A stretch of DNA of 64,000 nucleotides from Bombardia bombarda (taxonomy: Eukaryota; Ascomycota; Sordariomycetes; Sordariales; Lasiosphaeriaceae), in the NCBI GenBank assembly GCA_030512295.1, contig JAULSR010000004.1, positions 682,001 through 746,000 on the forward strand, written 5' to 3'. The position numbers and the translations under genes were made by a program. Below the pieces are notes generated by a model. It was not told the DNA's origin, ran no database searches, and saw nothing but the letters and a program-made list of their open reading frames with translations. The stretch's first letter is position 1. Each line of letters begins with the position of its first letter. Positions 11,502 through 23,815 of this stretch are shown here, piece by piece.

Positions 11502-12277
11502 CTGTCCACGCCGGAAGGCGAGGGAAACGTACGTGCTTGGTTTGTGGTGCCGCCATGGTCAAAGTCGTAGATGCGAAGGCCAGCTACCACAAGGTTGAGA
11601 AGGCAGCCCTGGGCGGGCAGGACAGCAGCGGTTGGAGACGAGGCAAAGACAGCGACGATTCCGAGACCAAGACGGATGGACAGGACGAATGCGGGGGGTG
11701 CAGATGGCCTGAGAATGACATTCATTCAGAGCCGAGAAGACAAGAAAACGTTAAGACATTTATGTCCACGGGGATCTGGTCGCTGAAGCACTTGTTCAGT
11801 GTAATTATGCGTTGACTAACAACATAGAACTAGATCACAGGGCATGCTCACGCAGGTGGCCGAGTGCGCAATAGCAGAGACAGCCTCAAGCTGGGGCCGC
11901 TGGGCATCGTCACGCGTCGCCGCAGGCGTTGGCGTAGGCGCTTGACGTCGATAAGAATGCCCCACTTCAGCACCTGCTCTCCCAGATTTCCAGCAGCGAG
12001 GCGTCACTGCTTGCCGGTCCAAGCTCAACAGTCAGGCATGCACGGCTGTCCGCCCCACACGGTTTTTCCAGTGGGCTGTGATTGGGCGCTGTAAACCCTA
12101 CTCCACAGTACAACCGAAAGCGGGAAAGACAGCCCACCAAGTATTCGCAAAAAGGAGCTGTGCCGGTCGAATTTCCCCCCATCTCTTGAAAAGTCGGGTG
12201 AACACCGTGAGAAGGCATCCCGTCAATCAACAGCACAATTGAAAGCCTCCAGAACCACTTGTGGCTATATCGCAACC
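11502..12277. other. Divergent promoter region YMR1 / RPS3
   Basis: Holds the unresolved 5' exon(s) of YMR1 on the minus strand and the promoter and leader of RPS3 on the plus strand. No independent gene is supported. Confidence 0.5.
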
Positions 12278-13191
12278 ATGGCTGTTCCCGGCACCCAAAT
12301 GTAAGCCATCACCACGAACTGGGCTGGGGAGAGAAAATGCTGTGTGCATCACGATTGCCCATGTCGACGGCGCCGTCGTGATCTTTTTTTCTCTTACCGC
12401 GAGTTGTGTGCTAACCCGCCTCTGCCTCCAGTTCCAAGCGCAGAAAGTTCGTCGCCGATGGCGTGTTCTATGCCGAGCTGAACGAGTTCTTCCAGCGTGA
12501 GCTGGCCGAGGAGGGCTACTCCGGCGTCGAGGTCCGCGTCACCCCGACCGTCACCGATATCATCATCCGCGCGACACACACCCAGGAGGTTCTTGGCGAG
12601 CAGGGCCGCCGCATCCGCGAGCTCACCAGCTTGATCCAGAAGCGCTTCAAGTTCCCCGAGAACTCGGTCTCTCTCTACGCCGCTAAGGTACAGAACCGCG
12701 GTCTGTCAGCCGTTGCTCAGTGCGAGTCCCTCCGCTACAAGCTCCTCAACGGTCTCGCCGTCCGTCGTGCGTGCTATGGTGTCCTCCGTTTCATCATGGA
12801 GTCTGGTGCCAAGGGTTGCGAGGTTGTCGTTTCCGGAAAATTGCGCGCTGCTCGCGCCAAGAGCATGAAGTTCACCGACGGCTTCATGATCCACTCCGGT
12901 CAGCCCGCCAAGGACTTCATCGACAGCGCCACCCGTCACGTCCTGCTCCGCCAGGGTGTCCTCGGAATCAAGGTCAAGATCATGCGTGGTTCCGACCCCG
13001 AGGGCAAGGCCGGTCCCCAGAAGTCTCTCCCCGACGCCGTCACCATTATCGACCCCAAGGAGGAGACCCCCGTTGTCCAGCCCATCAGCCAGGACTACGG
13101 TGCCAAGGCTGCTCAGGTCCAGGCCGCGGCTGAGGCTGCCCGCGCTGAGGAGCAGGCTGGAGAGGAGGAGGTCGTCGCCGCTGAGCAATAG
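12278..13191 (+). CDS. RPS3: 40S ribosomal protein S3 (uS3)
   Basis: Two exons, 12278-12300 and 12432-13191; 260 aa. The intron after seven codons (GTAAGC...CTCCAG) is typical of fungal ribosomal protein genes. The N-terminus reads MAVPGTQ-ISKRRKFVADGVFYAELNEF. The KH RNA-binding domain spans about residues 20-95, with IIIRATHTQEVLGEQGRRIR containing the G-x-x-G-like loop. The S3 C-terminal domain contains RRACYGVLRFIMESGAKGCE and VVVSGKLRAARAKSMKF. The protein sits at the mRNA entry channel of the small subunit. Codon use is strongly biased to C-ending codons, as expected for a highly expressed gene. The reading frame stops at TAG (13189-13191), but the same frame stays open for 30 more codons with coding-like composition (see separate entry). 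Confidence 0.97.
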
Positions 13192-13284
13192 GACAGCTAC
13201 GTGGCTGTCGATACCCCGCCTGCTCCAGCTCCCGTGGTTGCCGAGGACTTCTTTGATGAGCCTGCGGCCACGAATGGTTGGTAA
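13192..13284 (+). other. In-frame extension downstream of the RPS3 stop
   Basis: Directly after the TAG the RPS3 frame continues for 30 codons to TAA (13282-13284). The peptide begins DSYVAVDTPPAPAPVVAEDF and ends ATNGW. It is Pro/Ala/Asp-rich, uses the same preferred codons as RPS3 and resembles an acidic ribosomal-protein tail. It may be translated only by stop readthrough, or be a remnant of a longer ancestral C-terminus, or be the result of a sequence error at the TAG. Confidence 0.45.
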
Positions 13285-15172
13285 AGATGCAGGCTGTGGC
13301 TGGAAGGTCTTTCAATGCGCAAACGAACTCAGCACTTATGGTTGTGGATGGATGGGACATGGCGTCAATTTTGATCGTAACACATTTGCATCGAGTTTGC
13401 GAAAAGGGAAAAGGACGGATGATCTGTTGCTTTGAAAGGAGGCTTTGTAACTAAACACAAAATCCATGGACATGCAGCAACATCGAGAAGATCCTGATAA
13501 TCCGGGAAATAAACTCTAAACAAATTTGACCCGGTCCATAACTGTACTAGTACAATTCGATGAGGTTAATTCGTACTAGGCCACACGTATAAGGTAGGTA
13601 TTATTACTCCTTGGTCAAGATATAGAGACTATACTCAAACCTCAACAATTGCATCAGCCGCACTGTGAATTCCTAAGCTGTGTGCCGGACTTATGATCCT
13701 TGAGCTTGATTAAATTCTTCATGGTGCAACCGGTGAGAATGACTTTGTGGACAAAGGTGCACGCGCGAAAACGCCTTCGTGTCATCAAAGCTCATTTCTT
13801 GATCGTCAAGCGGGTCATGCCACACAACACAGAAACAGTTCAGTTCGTGTCTGAGGTGAGTTTAATAGCTTAAAATATCTGTATAGGTAGGGCAGATTAC
13901 AAGTAACAATATGTGTATGCGTAGCAGATAGGCTTTTCCATGGACTACCTAGGTTGGCACATGTAGAATAGAAGCCAGTGAGTTATCCCCCTATATCTTT
14001 GTCTTGTTTCTCCATTCACCATTGTTGGCTCAAGTGCGTAAAAATAGTAAAGTAATAGAAACGGTCCGTGAATCTAGGTCTACTATTATTAGTGTATTGA
14101 TACTAGGTAGACTTGTCTCGTATCTATAGATATCAGGAAAACACCACGCAAGCAGCCATCTATCGAGTCAATAATCATACAAAGTGTCCCCAAGCAAAAT
14201 CAAAGCAACAACATCGACAAACATCGACACACAACAAGACCTCTTCTCTTTTGTAGCATACATACATGCTAACGTACATACAAAGACACACAATAATAAA
14301 CAAACCACATGCAATCCGACAGAGTATATGTATGCATGCCGTTCATACCCGAGATGCGTGAGTGAAAAAGGCAGATGCCCTATCAAAATCCCAGCACAGA
14401 CCAAAGTAGCCAAGAAAACAAAACTCCAAATCTACTGCTGCCGCTGCCGCGAAAGTTGTGGTGATGATGTGTCGTGGTGTAAAGGTCATGTTCATAGGAT
14501 GGTCTATGTCTCTCTTCCGCCCAACACCGGCCCCTCCCGCAAATGAAAACAAACAAATACCAACTAAGTATTCATCATCCCTCCCCCCTGCGCCCACATC
14601 CCAAATCCCTCTGTTGAAACTTTTTCACCCCCCACCCCATGATGGAACCCTCTCACCCCTTGGCCATAACCATTCATATACCCTACCAACCCATTGCTCG
14701 GCACACAGATACAGTATAATCAAGTCCCAAATAAGAAGAACCCACCATCTGAACAAGACTCAAATTCTCACAACCTCCCCACCCGAAGAAAGATATAGTG
14801 CCAAAAATGGTCAAATGCGTTGTTGTTTCCCAGCTGGCGTAGTCCGAAAAAGGTTTGCTGGGTTGCTTGAGATGCTGTTTTCGTTTATTTTTGCTCGTTT
14901 CTTCGGCGTCTCCCGTAACGTCTCTTTCTCCCCGGCATCCGTGCCATGCAAACCCCAAAATAATGCTGCGGTACTTGGTCGAAAGATATACAGGTTGGTC
15001 CTAAAACTCTGAAAAGGTCCTCTATGACCTTTCGAAAAAAGAGGTAGAGTGGATTTGGTCGGGTAGAGTGTAAAAAGAAATCAAAAACACATGAACTATG
15101 AAAAAGAGAATCGCAATGCGAAGAGAACAACAAAAACAAGAAGTAAAGAGAAAGTAGAAATAAAAATAGGTA
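13285..15172. other. Intergenic between convergent 3' ends (RPS3, NIPA)
   Basis: AT-rich sequence with several TAGGTA patches (for example near 13592, 13949 and 14104) and A-rich or CA-rich stretches. The open frames here are low complexity and do not resemble proteins. Confidence 0.5.
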
Positions 15173-16982
15173 TCATCTATCCCCAGACTTCCTGGCCTGC
15201 AGCTCTATTGAATCATTATAGCCCTTGACGCCGAGGTGCGTCCCGTTTACGCCGCCAGCGCCCCCATTGGCCTTGTTCGCCTTGGGCGGTGGTCCTTGCT
15301 GGTGGCTCCCCATCATGGGCGACCTCGGGTCGTCCTCCTCGTCCGTGTCCTCAGCGAGGTCCGTCAGGCCGAAGCCGGCGGCCTCCTCCTCGTCGTACGC
15401 CCGGATCAGACCGTCGCGGTCACCGCCGGCGCGGTTGCTCCCTATGCTCACACGGTGGCCCTGCGACCGCCTTGCCTCCATGCTCATGCGCGTCTGGAGG
15501 CTCGAGATCATGTCGGTGCCTGTCGAGTCACCGCCTGCGCGCCGTCCGAGCTGTTTAGTCCCGTGCGGATCGGTCCGGCTGAGGTTGAGCAGGTAGACTC
15601 CCGTGAAGGTGACGAGGAAGCCGCAGATGAGGGAAAGAGTGCCGACGACGTCAGTGGTGTTGAAGCCGCTGAACAGGATGAAAGAGGCACACAGAGTGGC
15701 TGTTGTGAACGTGACATAGTACAGCGGATTTACACTATGTTTTGCGAGTTTAGCTATGTCCAAGTTTGGGTGTAGTAAATCGCATTTGGAACAACTTACA
15801 TATTGGTTGGGAACTGGCTGAGCGCTTTGTTAAAGTAGTTCATCTGCGTCAGGATACAAACCGAAGTGATGATCATGAAAACGTAGGTGGAAGGGTGCGA
15901 GAACTGGTTGTTGCCCGCGAACGTCAACTTCAGCGCAATACCGAAAGCCTTGACGGACATGACCGAAACGGAGCCCACGGTGGAGCAGATTCCCAGATAA
16001 ATCAGGGGGTTCTTCTTGCCGTGTACTGGCGCGACTTTGTATATCATCAAGGCGGCGAACACGCACACCGAGATGGCGTAGAGCAGAAACCCTGACTATA
16101 GTCAGCACAAAGCTGTGTGCGCGCAGCGAAAAAGGGAACACAATCTGGACAGGAGAGACGAACCAGGCTGAATTGCATAGTGGAGGATCTGATCGATGGT
16201 CTCGATCTCTTCGTCAGGGGGCGCGTGCAGGACAATAATGACAGCGCCGATCAGGCAGATGGCACTACCCAGCTTGCCTAACGTCCCCAGCTCCTCGTTG
16301 AGGAAGTAGGATCCCAGCACGGCTCCTATAAGTACAGCGAGGGCGCCGAGTGGAGTGACGAGAATGGCTGGCGCAAAAGCGTATGCCGCAAAGTTGCAGA
16401 TCTCTCCGAGAACCACTACATAGGTAGTGTGTCAGCGCTTTCGTCCTCTTAAACAATGAGTGGGGAGGGCAGATCTCGTACAACAACCGATGCCTGACCA
16501 CCATAGTGGATTCCGGAGGTAAACATAACCATCTCCTTCAAACCCGTGTCTTTCTTCTGCTTGAATCAATCCCTATAATCCGGCCGCAAGTCAGCGAAAC
16601 ATGCTCTTGGCAAAAATGTAGTGCGTGACCGGCTTTGCTGGTGTTCGCGAGAAAAATAGCAGAGCGGCGGTAGAGGATACGGCGGGTAGCGAACCTTCTT
16701 GGTGATGACAAAACTGGTGCCTGTAGGAGGGAACTTGAGTCAGCCATGGATACTCGGCCGGGCCTGTCGGGGGAGGGAATTGAGCAGCAGCGCATACCGA
16801 TTGCAAGACTCGATGTCATGGCCAGTGCCAAACCGATATATCTGCGAATAGAGCGTCGACGTCAGAAGGGGTGCGCCACGGGGGCCACAACGGGCAGTAG
16901 CAGCACAATTGCGGGCAAACAAGGGCGAGGGCGTGGGCGCCTACTTTTCTTCCAGCATCATTTTGAATAGCGAGTGCGACAT
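15173..16982 (-). CDS. NIPA/DUF803-family magnesium transporter
   Basis: Seven exons on the minus strand: 16982-16945, 16841-16798, 16721-16696, 16572-16488, 16415-16164, 16091-15800 and 15734-15173; 432 aa. Phases agree at every junction. The reconstructed start reads MSHSLFKMMLEEKYIGLALA, then MTSSLAIGTSFVITKKGLIQ and AEERHGFEGDGYVYLRNPLW, which is the family core. About nine membrane segments follow, including EICNFAAYAFAPAILVTPLG and LGSAICLIGAVIIVLHAP. The last 120 residues are a polar, acidic cytosolic tail (EEEAAGFGLTDLAEDTDEED). The family moves Mg2+ across plasma or endosomal membranes. An in-frame second ATG pair at about codon 8 is an alternative start. Exons 1-3 are only 38, 44 and 26 nt. 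Confidence 0.9.
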
Positions 16983-19886
16983 GTAAGCGCGCTGCCTGAT
17001 TTGCGAAAATCGATGGGCCTCTAAGAGGGCGGACGGTGTCCTTGTGCAATTGTGCAGCTCGCGCCGGGCGAGGTCCAGGATAAACGAGAGATTCAGACCC
17101 GCTGCCGACGACGATGCATGCGCGCTACGTATCTCGGTAGGGATTCGCGGCAGGGTGGGTGGTGTGAAAGAAGCAGGCGTCTGGTTCTGGGTCCGCGGGC
17201 TTGTGGCGGGCGGCTCTGTGATCTTGGTCGGGATTTTCTTCGTGAGTTGTCGTTTATTATGTCGTTTGCTATCGTGGGGCGTCGTCGTCGTTTGTCGTCG
17301 TCGTTTGTCGTGCGGTGTTGAGATGGTTAGTGGTGGTGGTGAGTGGTGAGTGGTGGCTCAATTTTCGTTTTGTTTAGCGCGCAGCAAATGCCAGCTTCCA
17401 AGTCAGTTCTAGGTAAGGTTGGACCACAAAGTCACTAACAAAGATGCCTGCGAGCGAGGCGAGTTTCGTCCGACAAGGCCCCTGCTGCTGGCGGTGGGAT
17501 AACTTAGTAACGTTCTTGGGAACCAGCGGTTTCATGGAAGAATCACAAGAGACGGACACCCCTGCCGGAGATAGGTACGGGCGGACCCCTGAATGGGGCC
17601 TGGGGGAGGCCCCGTTCCAGTCAGCCACTGGGCTGGCACGAGCCAAGTGAGCCAAGCCTACCGCCTAGGAAGTTAATCGTAGCAGACCAGCACCTGATGC
17701 GACTCGCTTTGCCGCCACACACACAGAATGAGCATTTTATATGAACTGGCTACCTACCTGCCACAGATGCGATTGGACAAAGGAACATGAGATTAAAATT
17801 CAATTTAAATTCCAACACCAAAGGAAATATTTTATGAAGCACATCAACCGATCTCAAAATACACTAGTTCCATGACAATATAGTTGTGTCTCCCAGCAGC
17901 TAGTGCACCGGACGAGGTGCAGCAGATCGCTGTCTCTCTGACAAATAGTCTCAAAGTGCAGATTAAGGTAGGCAACTTACGGACGATGGAGTAAAAGTGT
18001 GGACAGATTGCCATGTACAAGTTTAGAGAGAGGTTGGTGGATGTCCCTCGGCACGATGGCTGCCCACCACGTCAGCTTCATTACGACTGCGCCAGTGAAT
18101 TTTGGCAGCTGCCCATTACATAAGTAACTGCAGTGATTAACTCAAGGTATGATTTGTGGTCACCTCAACACACACACCTTCAAGTGCTGGATACGTAGGT
18201 AGTTTACGGAGCGATGCATACCGCGAGCCCTACACGGATAAACCTAGGTACCTACTTACACTAAACCGTAATTCGCAATTGGATACCTTCAGTGGATCTG
18301 ACATTTGGCATCTGGCTGGCTGGCGGGCTGACATACAGCGGCCGTGTTCCATCATCGCCTCGGCCCTCGAGTCCACTGTCTTAGACGAGAAACACAGACC
18401 CGACCTCCCCAGGTCCGGGCGCCTATTCGGGATTCCCCTCTTAAAAATGTTTCCAAACAGGGCATAAAAATATATACGAATACTAAGAGAGGACACCATA
18501 TCAATCCCCATCCATTCGCATTCTCATTCCATTTCGCATTCGCAATTCTGAAAACGTGTAACCAAGGACCTCTTGGAGAGTCTTAGCTATGTGGCGGAGC
18601 ATTCGCTCTGGTGGAGCTTCCAAATGTAACTTCAGTACGTAACTCCCAAAAACGCCATGCAGCAAACCCGCCAGCCGCCTGCCGAAGCCCGCAACACACA
18701 GCTGTTTGACAACCCCAGCCAAAAGGCCGAGGCTGGGTTTGGTGGTCCAACGTGGCTAGATGCCGAAAAACTAAAGAAACAAAATTCGTTGAAACAAATG
18801 CCCCCCCCAGGTTTAATGGGAAAATAACGAGCCAATTTGCATATTTGTGGATGGCCGCGTGTAGCCGCGCGAGGGTACTAATACACCATTTCACGTCAAT
18901 ACCAGGGGGAACCAGGTAATTTCCGTTACCCAGGCACAGCCCGTCCCTCACTTGATAATCTCAACGTTTCAGATGTCACACACAGACGCACGCACTAGGT
19001 AAAAGCAAAAGCTTTTGATCATCACTAAAATAAAGCCTAATCCCAGTGGATAACTACTTGAATACCAGATCGACATTCCGCCAGCGCGATCGCAAAGACG
19101 TACCTCTCGAAAAGCTACAAGGATAATGTCCAAAACAACCCCCCCGCTGTCAGTTGGCAACCTGACTTCCCCTCAGAAAACTAATGGTAAAATAAAACAA
19201 GAAGAGAAGAAGAGAATAAGAGAAGTGAAAAAAAAACCTGCCCGACAATCGCGAAACCGGTCACTACCTAAATCTTTCTGCTGCTAACCAGCAGCATAGT
19301 CCATCCCAACTTAACCTTTTCTATATGTGAGAACGCCAATTATCTTAGCGCTTGTCAAATCATATCCTTCCAAATGACAAACTCCCAAACGCCTTGCCCG
19401 CCTTGAAATGCCCCCGAGTTGACCAAAAAGACCATCATTAGCCTTCCAAGAGCTTTTCCGAGCCTTTGACTTTATTTTGTCCCATGGATAATGCTACAGG
19501 TGGAGGGCTCTGTCGTGTGTTGCCTTGTCTTGCAAATTGCTAGATGTCTAGTATATGGCGGTTCGGCGTCTGTGGATGACTGAATATTGGCGCAATGTTG
19601 GCGGTCGAACTTATATTTGAATCGGCTCACCCAAGCGCCCAGAAGTCGATGTGGGTTGTGTGCCTCGGCAATCGCACTCGTGGTTAATATTGCCTCAAGA
19701 CTTACCTTGTTAATGGCTGCTGCTGCTGTCGAACGCCAGAGGCTTGTTGACCTTCACCGTCCAGGTGAAAAGGATTGGGGATGACGGAAAGAAAAGGTGA
19801 AGCAATATTGACACGACACAATTGGGTTGAACTACAACCCTCAAGTTTATCCGAATCTTTGGAGGGAACAAAGGGGAGGAGGGGGA
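16983..19886. other. Long intergenic region, 5' of NIPA gene
   Basis: About 2.9 kb between the NIPA start and the 3' end of the acidic protein gene. It holds a GTCGTCGTCG-rich stretch (17281-17310), TAGGTA/TACCTA patches at about 17750 and 18195-18255, and no open frame I would call coding. Confidence 0.5.
17281..17310. repeat. GTC/GTCGTCGTTT short tandem repeat
   Basis: Imperfect trinucleotide repeat in the presumed 5' region of the NIPA gene. Confidence 0.8.
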
Positions 19887-22848
19887 TTAGTCTGTGACGA
19901 GCTTGCCAATCAAGTCCGACGACGCTTGTGGTCTGTGTTCATGTCAGTATATGCGTTATTCAAGAGGAAACTGGTGACATACCGGTCTCGTCGACTAAGC
20001 CCTCTACATCGTCAGTTCTACTTCTCTTGCCAGAAAGGCTTGATGGGGATTGAGCGGCCACTTCCTGTTCTCCGCTCTCATCTTCTTCCCCGTCGTTCCC
20101 CCAGTTTATCTCGTCATCATCATGGGCAAGAAGTTCATTATCCACTTCTTCAGTGGTCACTTCAAAGTCGAAGGACTCAGCTAGAGGGTCATGGTCCTCG
20201 TAATCAATCTCATCGCCATTGACTGTTGATGTTGAGCTCGTATGATGTGAGTCTGGCGCTTCAATGGTGGCATCGTGGGGCTCGGTCCCAGTCTCGTTAC
20301 TGGTGGGCTCGACTGGGTTCTGAATAGCCTGTGCCGCCTCTTGCGGCAAAGCGCTCTGTTGGACACCGTCAACGTTTTCGATCAGCTTAGTGCCGTCGTA
20401 GGCGTTTGCAGCGTCGCCGGCATCGTGTAAGGAAATCGCAGTCCCGGTATCTTTTTCGGCTCCAAGGGTCATATCGTTATCTTTGTGATCTGGAATGTCA
20501 GCGTCGCCGAAATTTGAAAAGGTAATGCTGAAGTCTGACTGGTGACGGGAATGTAAAGCGGTCCTGAGAACAGTATGAAAGTTCTCCATATGGCCCGAGG
20601 AGAGTGAACTGGAGAATACCGTAGTATTCCTATGGAGGAGCTGCCAATCACCATGCTCAGGTATGCGACCAGAACTATGGTCGCTCGACCGCAGTGCGGA
20701 ATCTACGGTCTCTCCCGCATAACCGAGGCTGGGAGTGGGGTACTCGTCTCTGGGAACCGATGTCTGACTTGGACTCTTGGGGTGAGGAGCTGCTGGGGGA
20801 GAAAGAGTTGAGGATAGGGGTAGTTGGTCATCGCCGATCTTCACCCTCTTTGTGGCCATGTCCTGTTCCGTGAAACTTGACTTCCGTTTTGCACTGAGCT
20901 TGGACACGAGAAGGATTGTTTCCTCATCGTCTGAATAGTCGATGAGATCCTCGCTCTTGTCTTTGGCCACGGCAGAGAAGTCGGCCACGTATCTGGTGCG
21001 CAAGGGGCTACGGGTTGTTGAAGAAAGAAAGGGGAATTTACCGTTGGGGGTTGCTTCCACTGTAGGTCCGACATTATCAGCAACTGCATTGGGAGCAGTG
21101 AGCCCAGAATCTCCGCCGCGTTCATCCGTAGGTTGATCCATATCATGTCCTTGAGTCGGTTGCTCCAGCCCATCAAATGAGATGTCGTGGTCTTCTAAAG
21201 CATGGTCGGCCGCAAATTCAGCATCGAATTCTCCCGAGAAGTCGAGATTCTCCTGAGCGTAAACGTCATCTTCCCCGGCTACAGCTTCGGCATGTTGGTA
21301 CTCCTCGTAGTGAATTTCCTGATAGTCCTCATGGCTTTCTTCGCCGTTGGGCTCAAGCTGTTGGAAATCCAACGAGACTGACATGTCCAGATTGGGTTGT
21401 ACGTCGATTTCCGCTACCATGGTCTCCAAAATCTGTTTGGAAGCTGTTTGCACCTCCGATTTCTCTTGATCATGGCTGGGTTCTCTGGTATCCTCATCAT
21501 GACTGGCAGCTTCGGAACCATCCTCGCCATCCTCACCATCATCGCCATCCTCGGCATCATCTCCCTCCTCAGCGTCTTCACCATTTTCAACATCCTCGCC
21601 ATTTGTCTCATACTCCTCTGAGTATTCATCAGGAGAGGATTCAATAAGAATTTGCTCAGTATCGTCGGCTTGTTGGGAGAAATCCTCATCCAAATCTTCC
21701 GAAGAAGTATCAGAATCATCTGGGGAGTGAGATGTGCTATCATGTATTCCGGCGTCTTCAAGCAATTGAACAAAACGGTCTTCACAGTCTGGGCGTAAAA
21801 TCAACTGCAAAACAAGATCTGACGACTCGACAGCTTGCTTGCTAGACAAGGTACTGAAGCAGTCCAGAATTTCGCGAAAGCTTCGGCGCAGAAATTTCTT
21901 GCGGGACTTTTCACCAAATTCAAGGGAAAGGGACTCAATACTGATGACGAGCTCGTCATGCGGCGATATCTCATCAGAGATGACGGCACGGATAGAAGCA
22001 AGAAATTCTGCCAGGGGGCAATCCATCTCCTTCCCATCAGAGAGGAAATACGACTCTGGATCATCACCCTCGGCCCCAAACAGAGTGTAGCGAGCTTCGT
22101 TGTAAACAACAGCAATGTTGGGAAGCCCGGAATCCGGGTCTGATATATCGGCGTCTTCATTGTCCGATTGATCGTAATGCGAGATCTGATTCTCGTCTTG
22201 GTTCGGCAGCAGCGTGTCATTGCCGCCTTCATCATCCAAAGTTGCGATGTTTGACCCGTCGCCTTCCAACTTTGGAACGCTTGCTCTACCGAGTCCGTCA
22301 AGACTCTCATGTTGCAACTCGGCGCCAAGTGACTCTCCAGATGGCCGCTCTTGATCATCCGCTGAGGTTGCGGTGACCTGAGCCGTTTGATCCTGATTCG
22401 AAGGATTCTCCTGGGGCTCTTGCTGCCCTTCTGGCAGGCTCGCCGACTGTCCTAGATCTAGAGGCGCGGCTTCGTCTTTTTGTGGGTCGGGGACCTCTTG
22501 TTCATTCAAACTACGATTGTTGTCTGCTGCGACGACCTCTTCATCGTCGTATCCTATCTCGTCGTTGTAGTCCATGCCGACATCTGCGCTAATATCTTGT
22601 CCCAGATCTGGTTGGGTATGCTCGTCATTTGGCTGCCCGGCTTGCGCATCCTCAGCTTCGAAGCTGATCTCGAAATCGGTAGTCGTATTTGCAGTGGCAT
22701 CAGTGCCAACGTTGGTATGATACTGTGCTTCGGTATCGTACTCGCCATCAAACTTGAAGTCGAAGTCTACTCCCATTTCGGGGTCCAGATCTAGGTTGTA
22801 GCTTTCTGGGTCTATCTGACCCTCGTCCAAGTATGGTACAGCTTCCAT
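19887..22848 (-). CDS. Large acidic fungal protein of unknown function
   Basis: Two exons: 22848-19983 and a short last exon 19924-19887. The donor is GTATGT and the preferred acceptor is ACAAG at 19925; 967 aa, ending ASSDLIGKLVTD. The first ATG opens MEAVPYLDEGQIDPESYNLD. Most of the protein is very rich in Asp and Glu and predicted disordered by composition. A folded-looking block (about residues 245-370) contains NIAVVYNEARYTLFGAEGDD, PESYFLSDGKEMDCPLAEFL and LVISIESLSLEFGEKSRKKF. A basic patch KLSAKRKSSFTEQDMATKRV near residue 660 and KRSRTD near the end look like nuclear localisation signals. I do not recognise a named domain. Similar acidic proteins with a YxEARYxLF segment occur across filamentous ascomycetes, from memory. 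A second acceptor at 19935 would give a different, shorter end (DHKRRRT), which I consider less likely. Confidence 0.75.
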
Positions 22849-23815
22849 GATGATTGATGTGGAAGGGGAAATGCCAGACGTGGCGGACCCGGAGATTTGG
22901 AGAAAGAGATCAGAAGGAGATGGCAGTGTATGTCAATTTACAGATGGAGTCGATACTAAAGACTCATCCAGGTCTTCCGGTAGGCGAAAAAGTTGAGACG
23001 CAGGCTGTTGGAGAGAATAATGATAGGGGGCCTGTCGAGAGATGAGTGGCAGATGGCCGATAGTAGGGTTTAAGATATATCTGATTTTCGACGTTCAGAG
23101 ATGAAAGAACTGGTGGAATATACCAGAAGTTCAAAAAGGACCGTGTCACGTCGAAGACAAATGCAGTGTGTCAGGTTCTGTGGTCGGCGATCGAGGATGA
23201 CGAGCTTTCGCGAAGAAAAAAACGATTCAGCCGCGACTCGGATTGCGGGCGTGAATAGCTTGATCGATCGAAAAGGCGCACCAAACGGACAAGGGCCGAA
23301 CAAAACTTGGCGGAATGTCGAGTGTCTTTTGAACTAAATCGTTATCCTCCAGCAGGTGTGGAAGATGCACGCAGACAAGAGCTGATACAAGTCAAGTCAG
23401 AAGTGAAGAAGCGGTGGTCTGTTGCTCAGATTGACGTGTTCGTGACGGAGAGTTGGGAAGGTGCTGGAGAGAAATAACGAGGCCCACAAAGAGCATGAGC
23501 GGGGCTCCTGTTTTAGCTTAGCGCCTTGTGGAAGCCTAATTTTGCACTTGTAGGTACCAGGGTACCTTGCATGGCCACAGTCCTCGTTGCAGCGTGGACA
23601 GGTGAGCCCCCTAGCTCGCCAGCTGGCAGCCCCTCGTCGGCCACCTTGCACAGGTAACAGGGCGGAAAGACCACATCAACCGCAGTGCATCAATTCTGGG
23701 CAGCTAGCTAACTGACCGCGTTAAGGAGTGAAGCTCTCACGAACACTTGTCCATTCATTAATTTCCTCCGAGCCTCCACCAGAATTCCCGGTAGCGACTG
23801 ATTTGGCCTGTCAAA
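22849..23815. other. Divergent promoter region (acidic protein / delta-COP)
   Basis: Shared upstream region of two divergently transcribed genes. No supportable open frame. Confidence 0.5.

Noticed and set aside
13285..15172. A small gene between RPS3 and the NIPA gene
   Set aside because: Candidate frames are A/C-rich, low complexity and have no homologue that I recognise.
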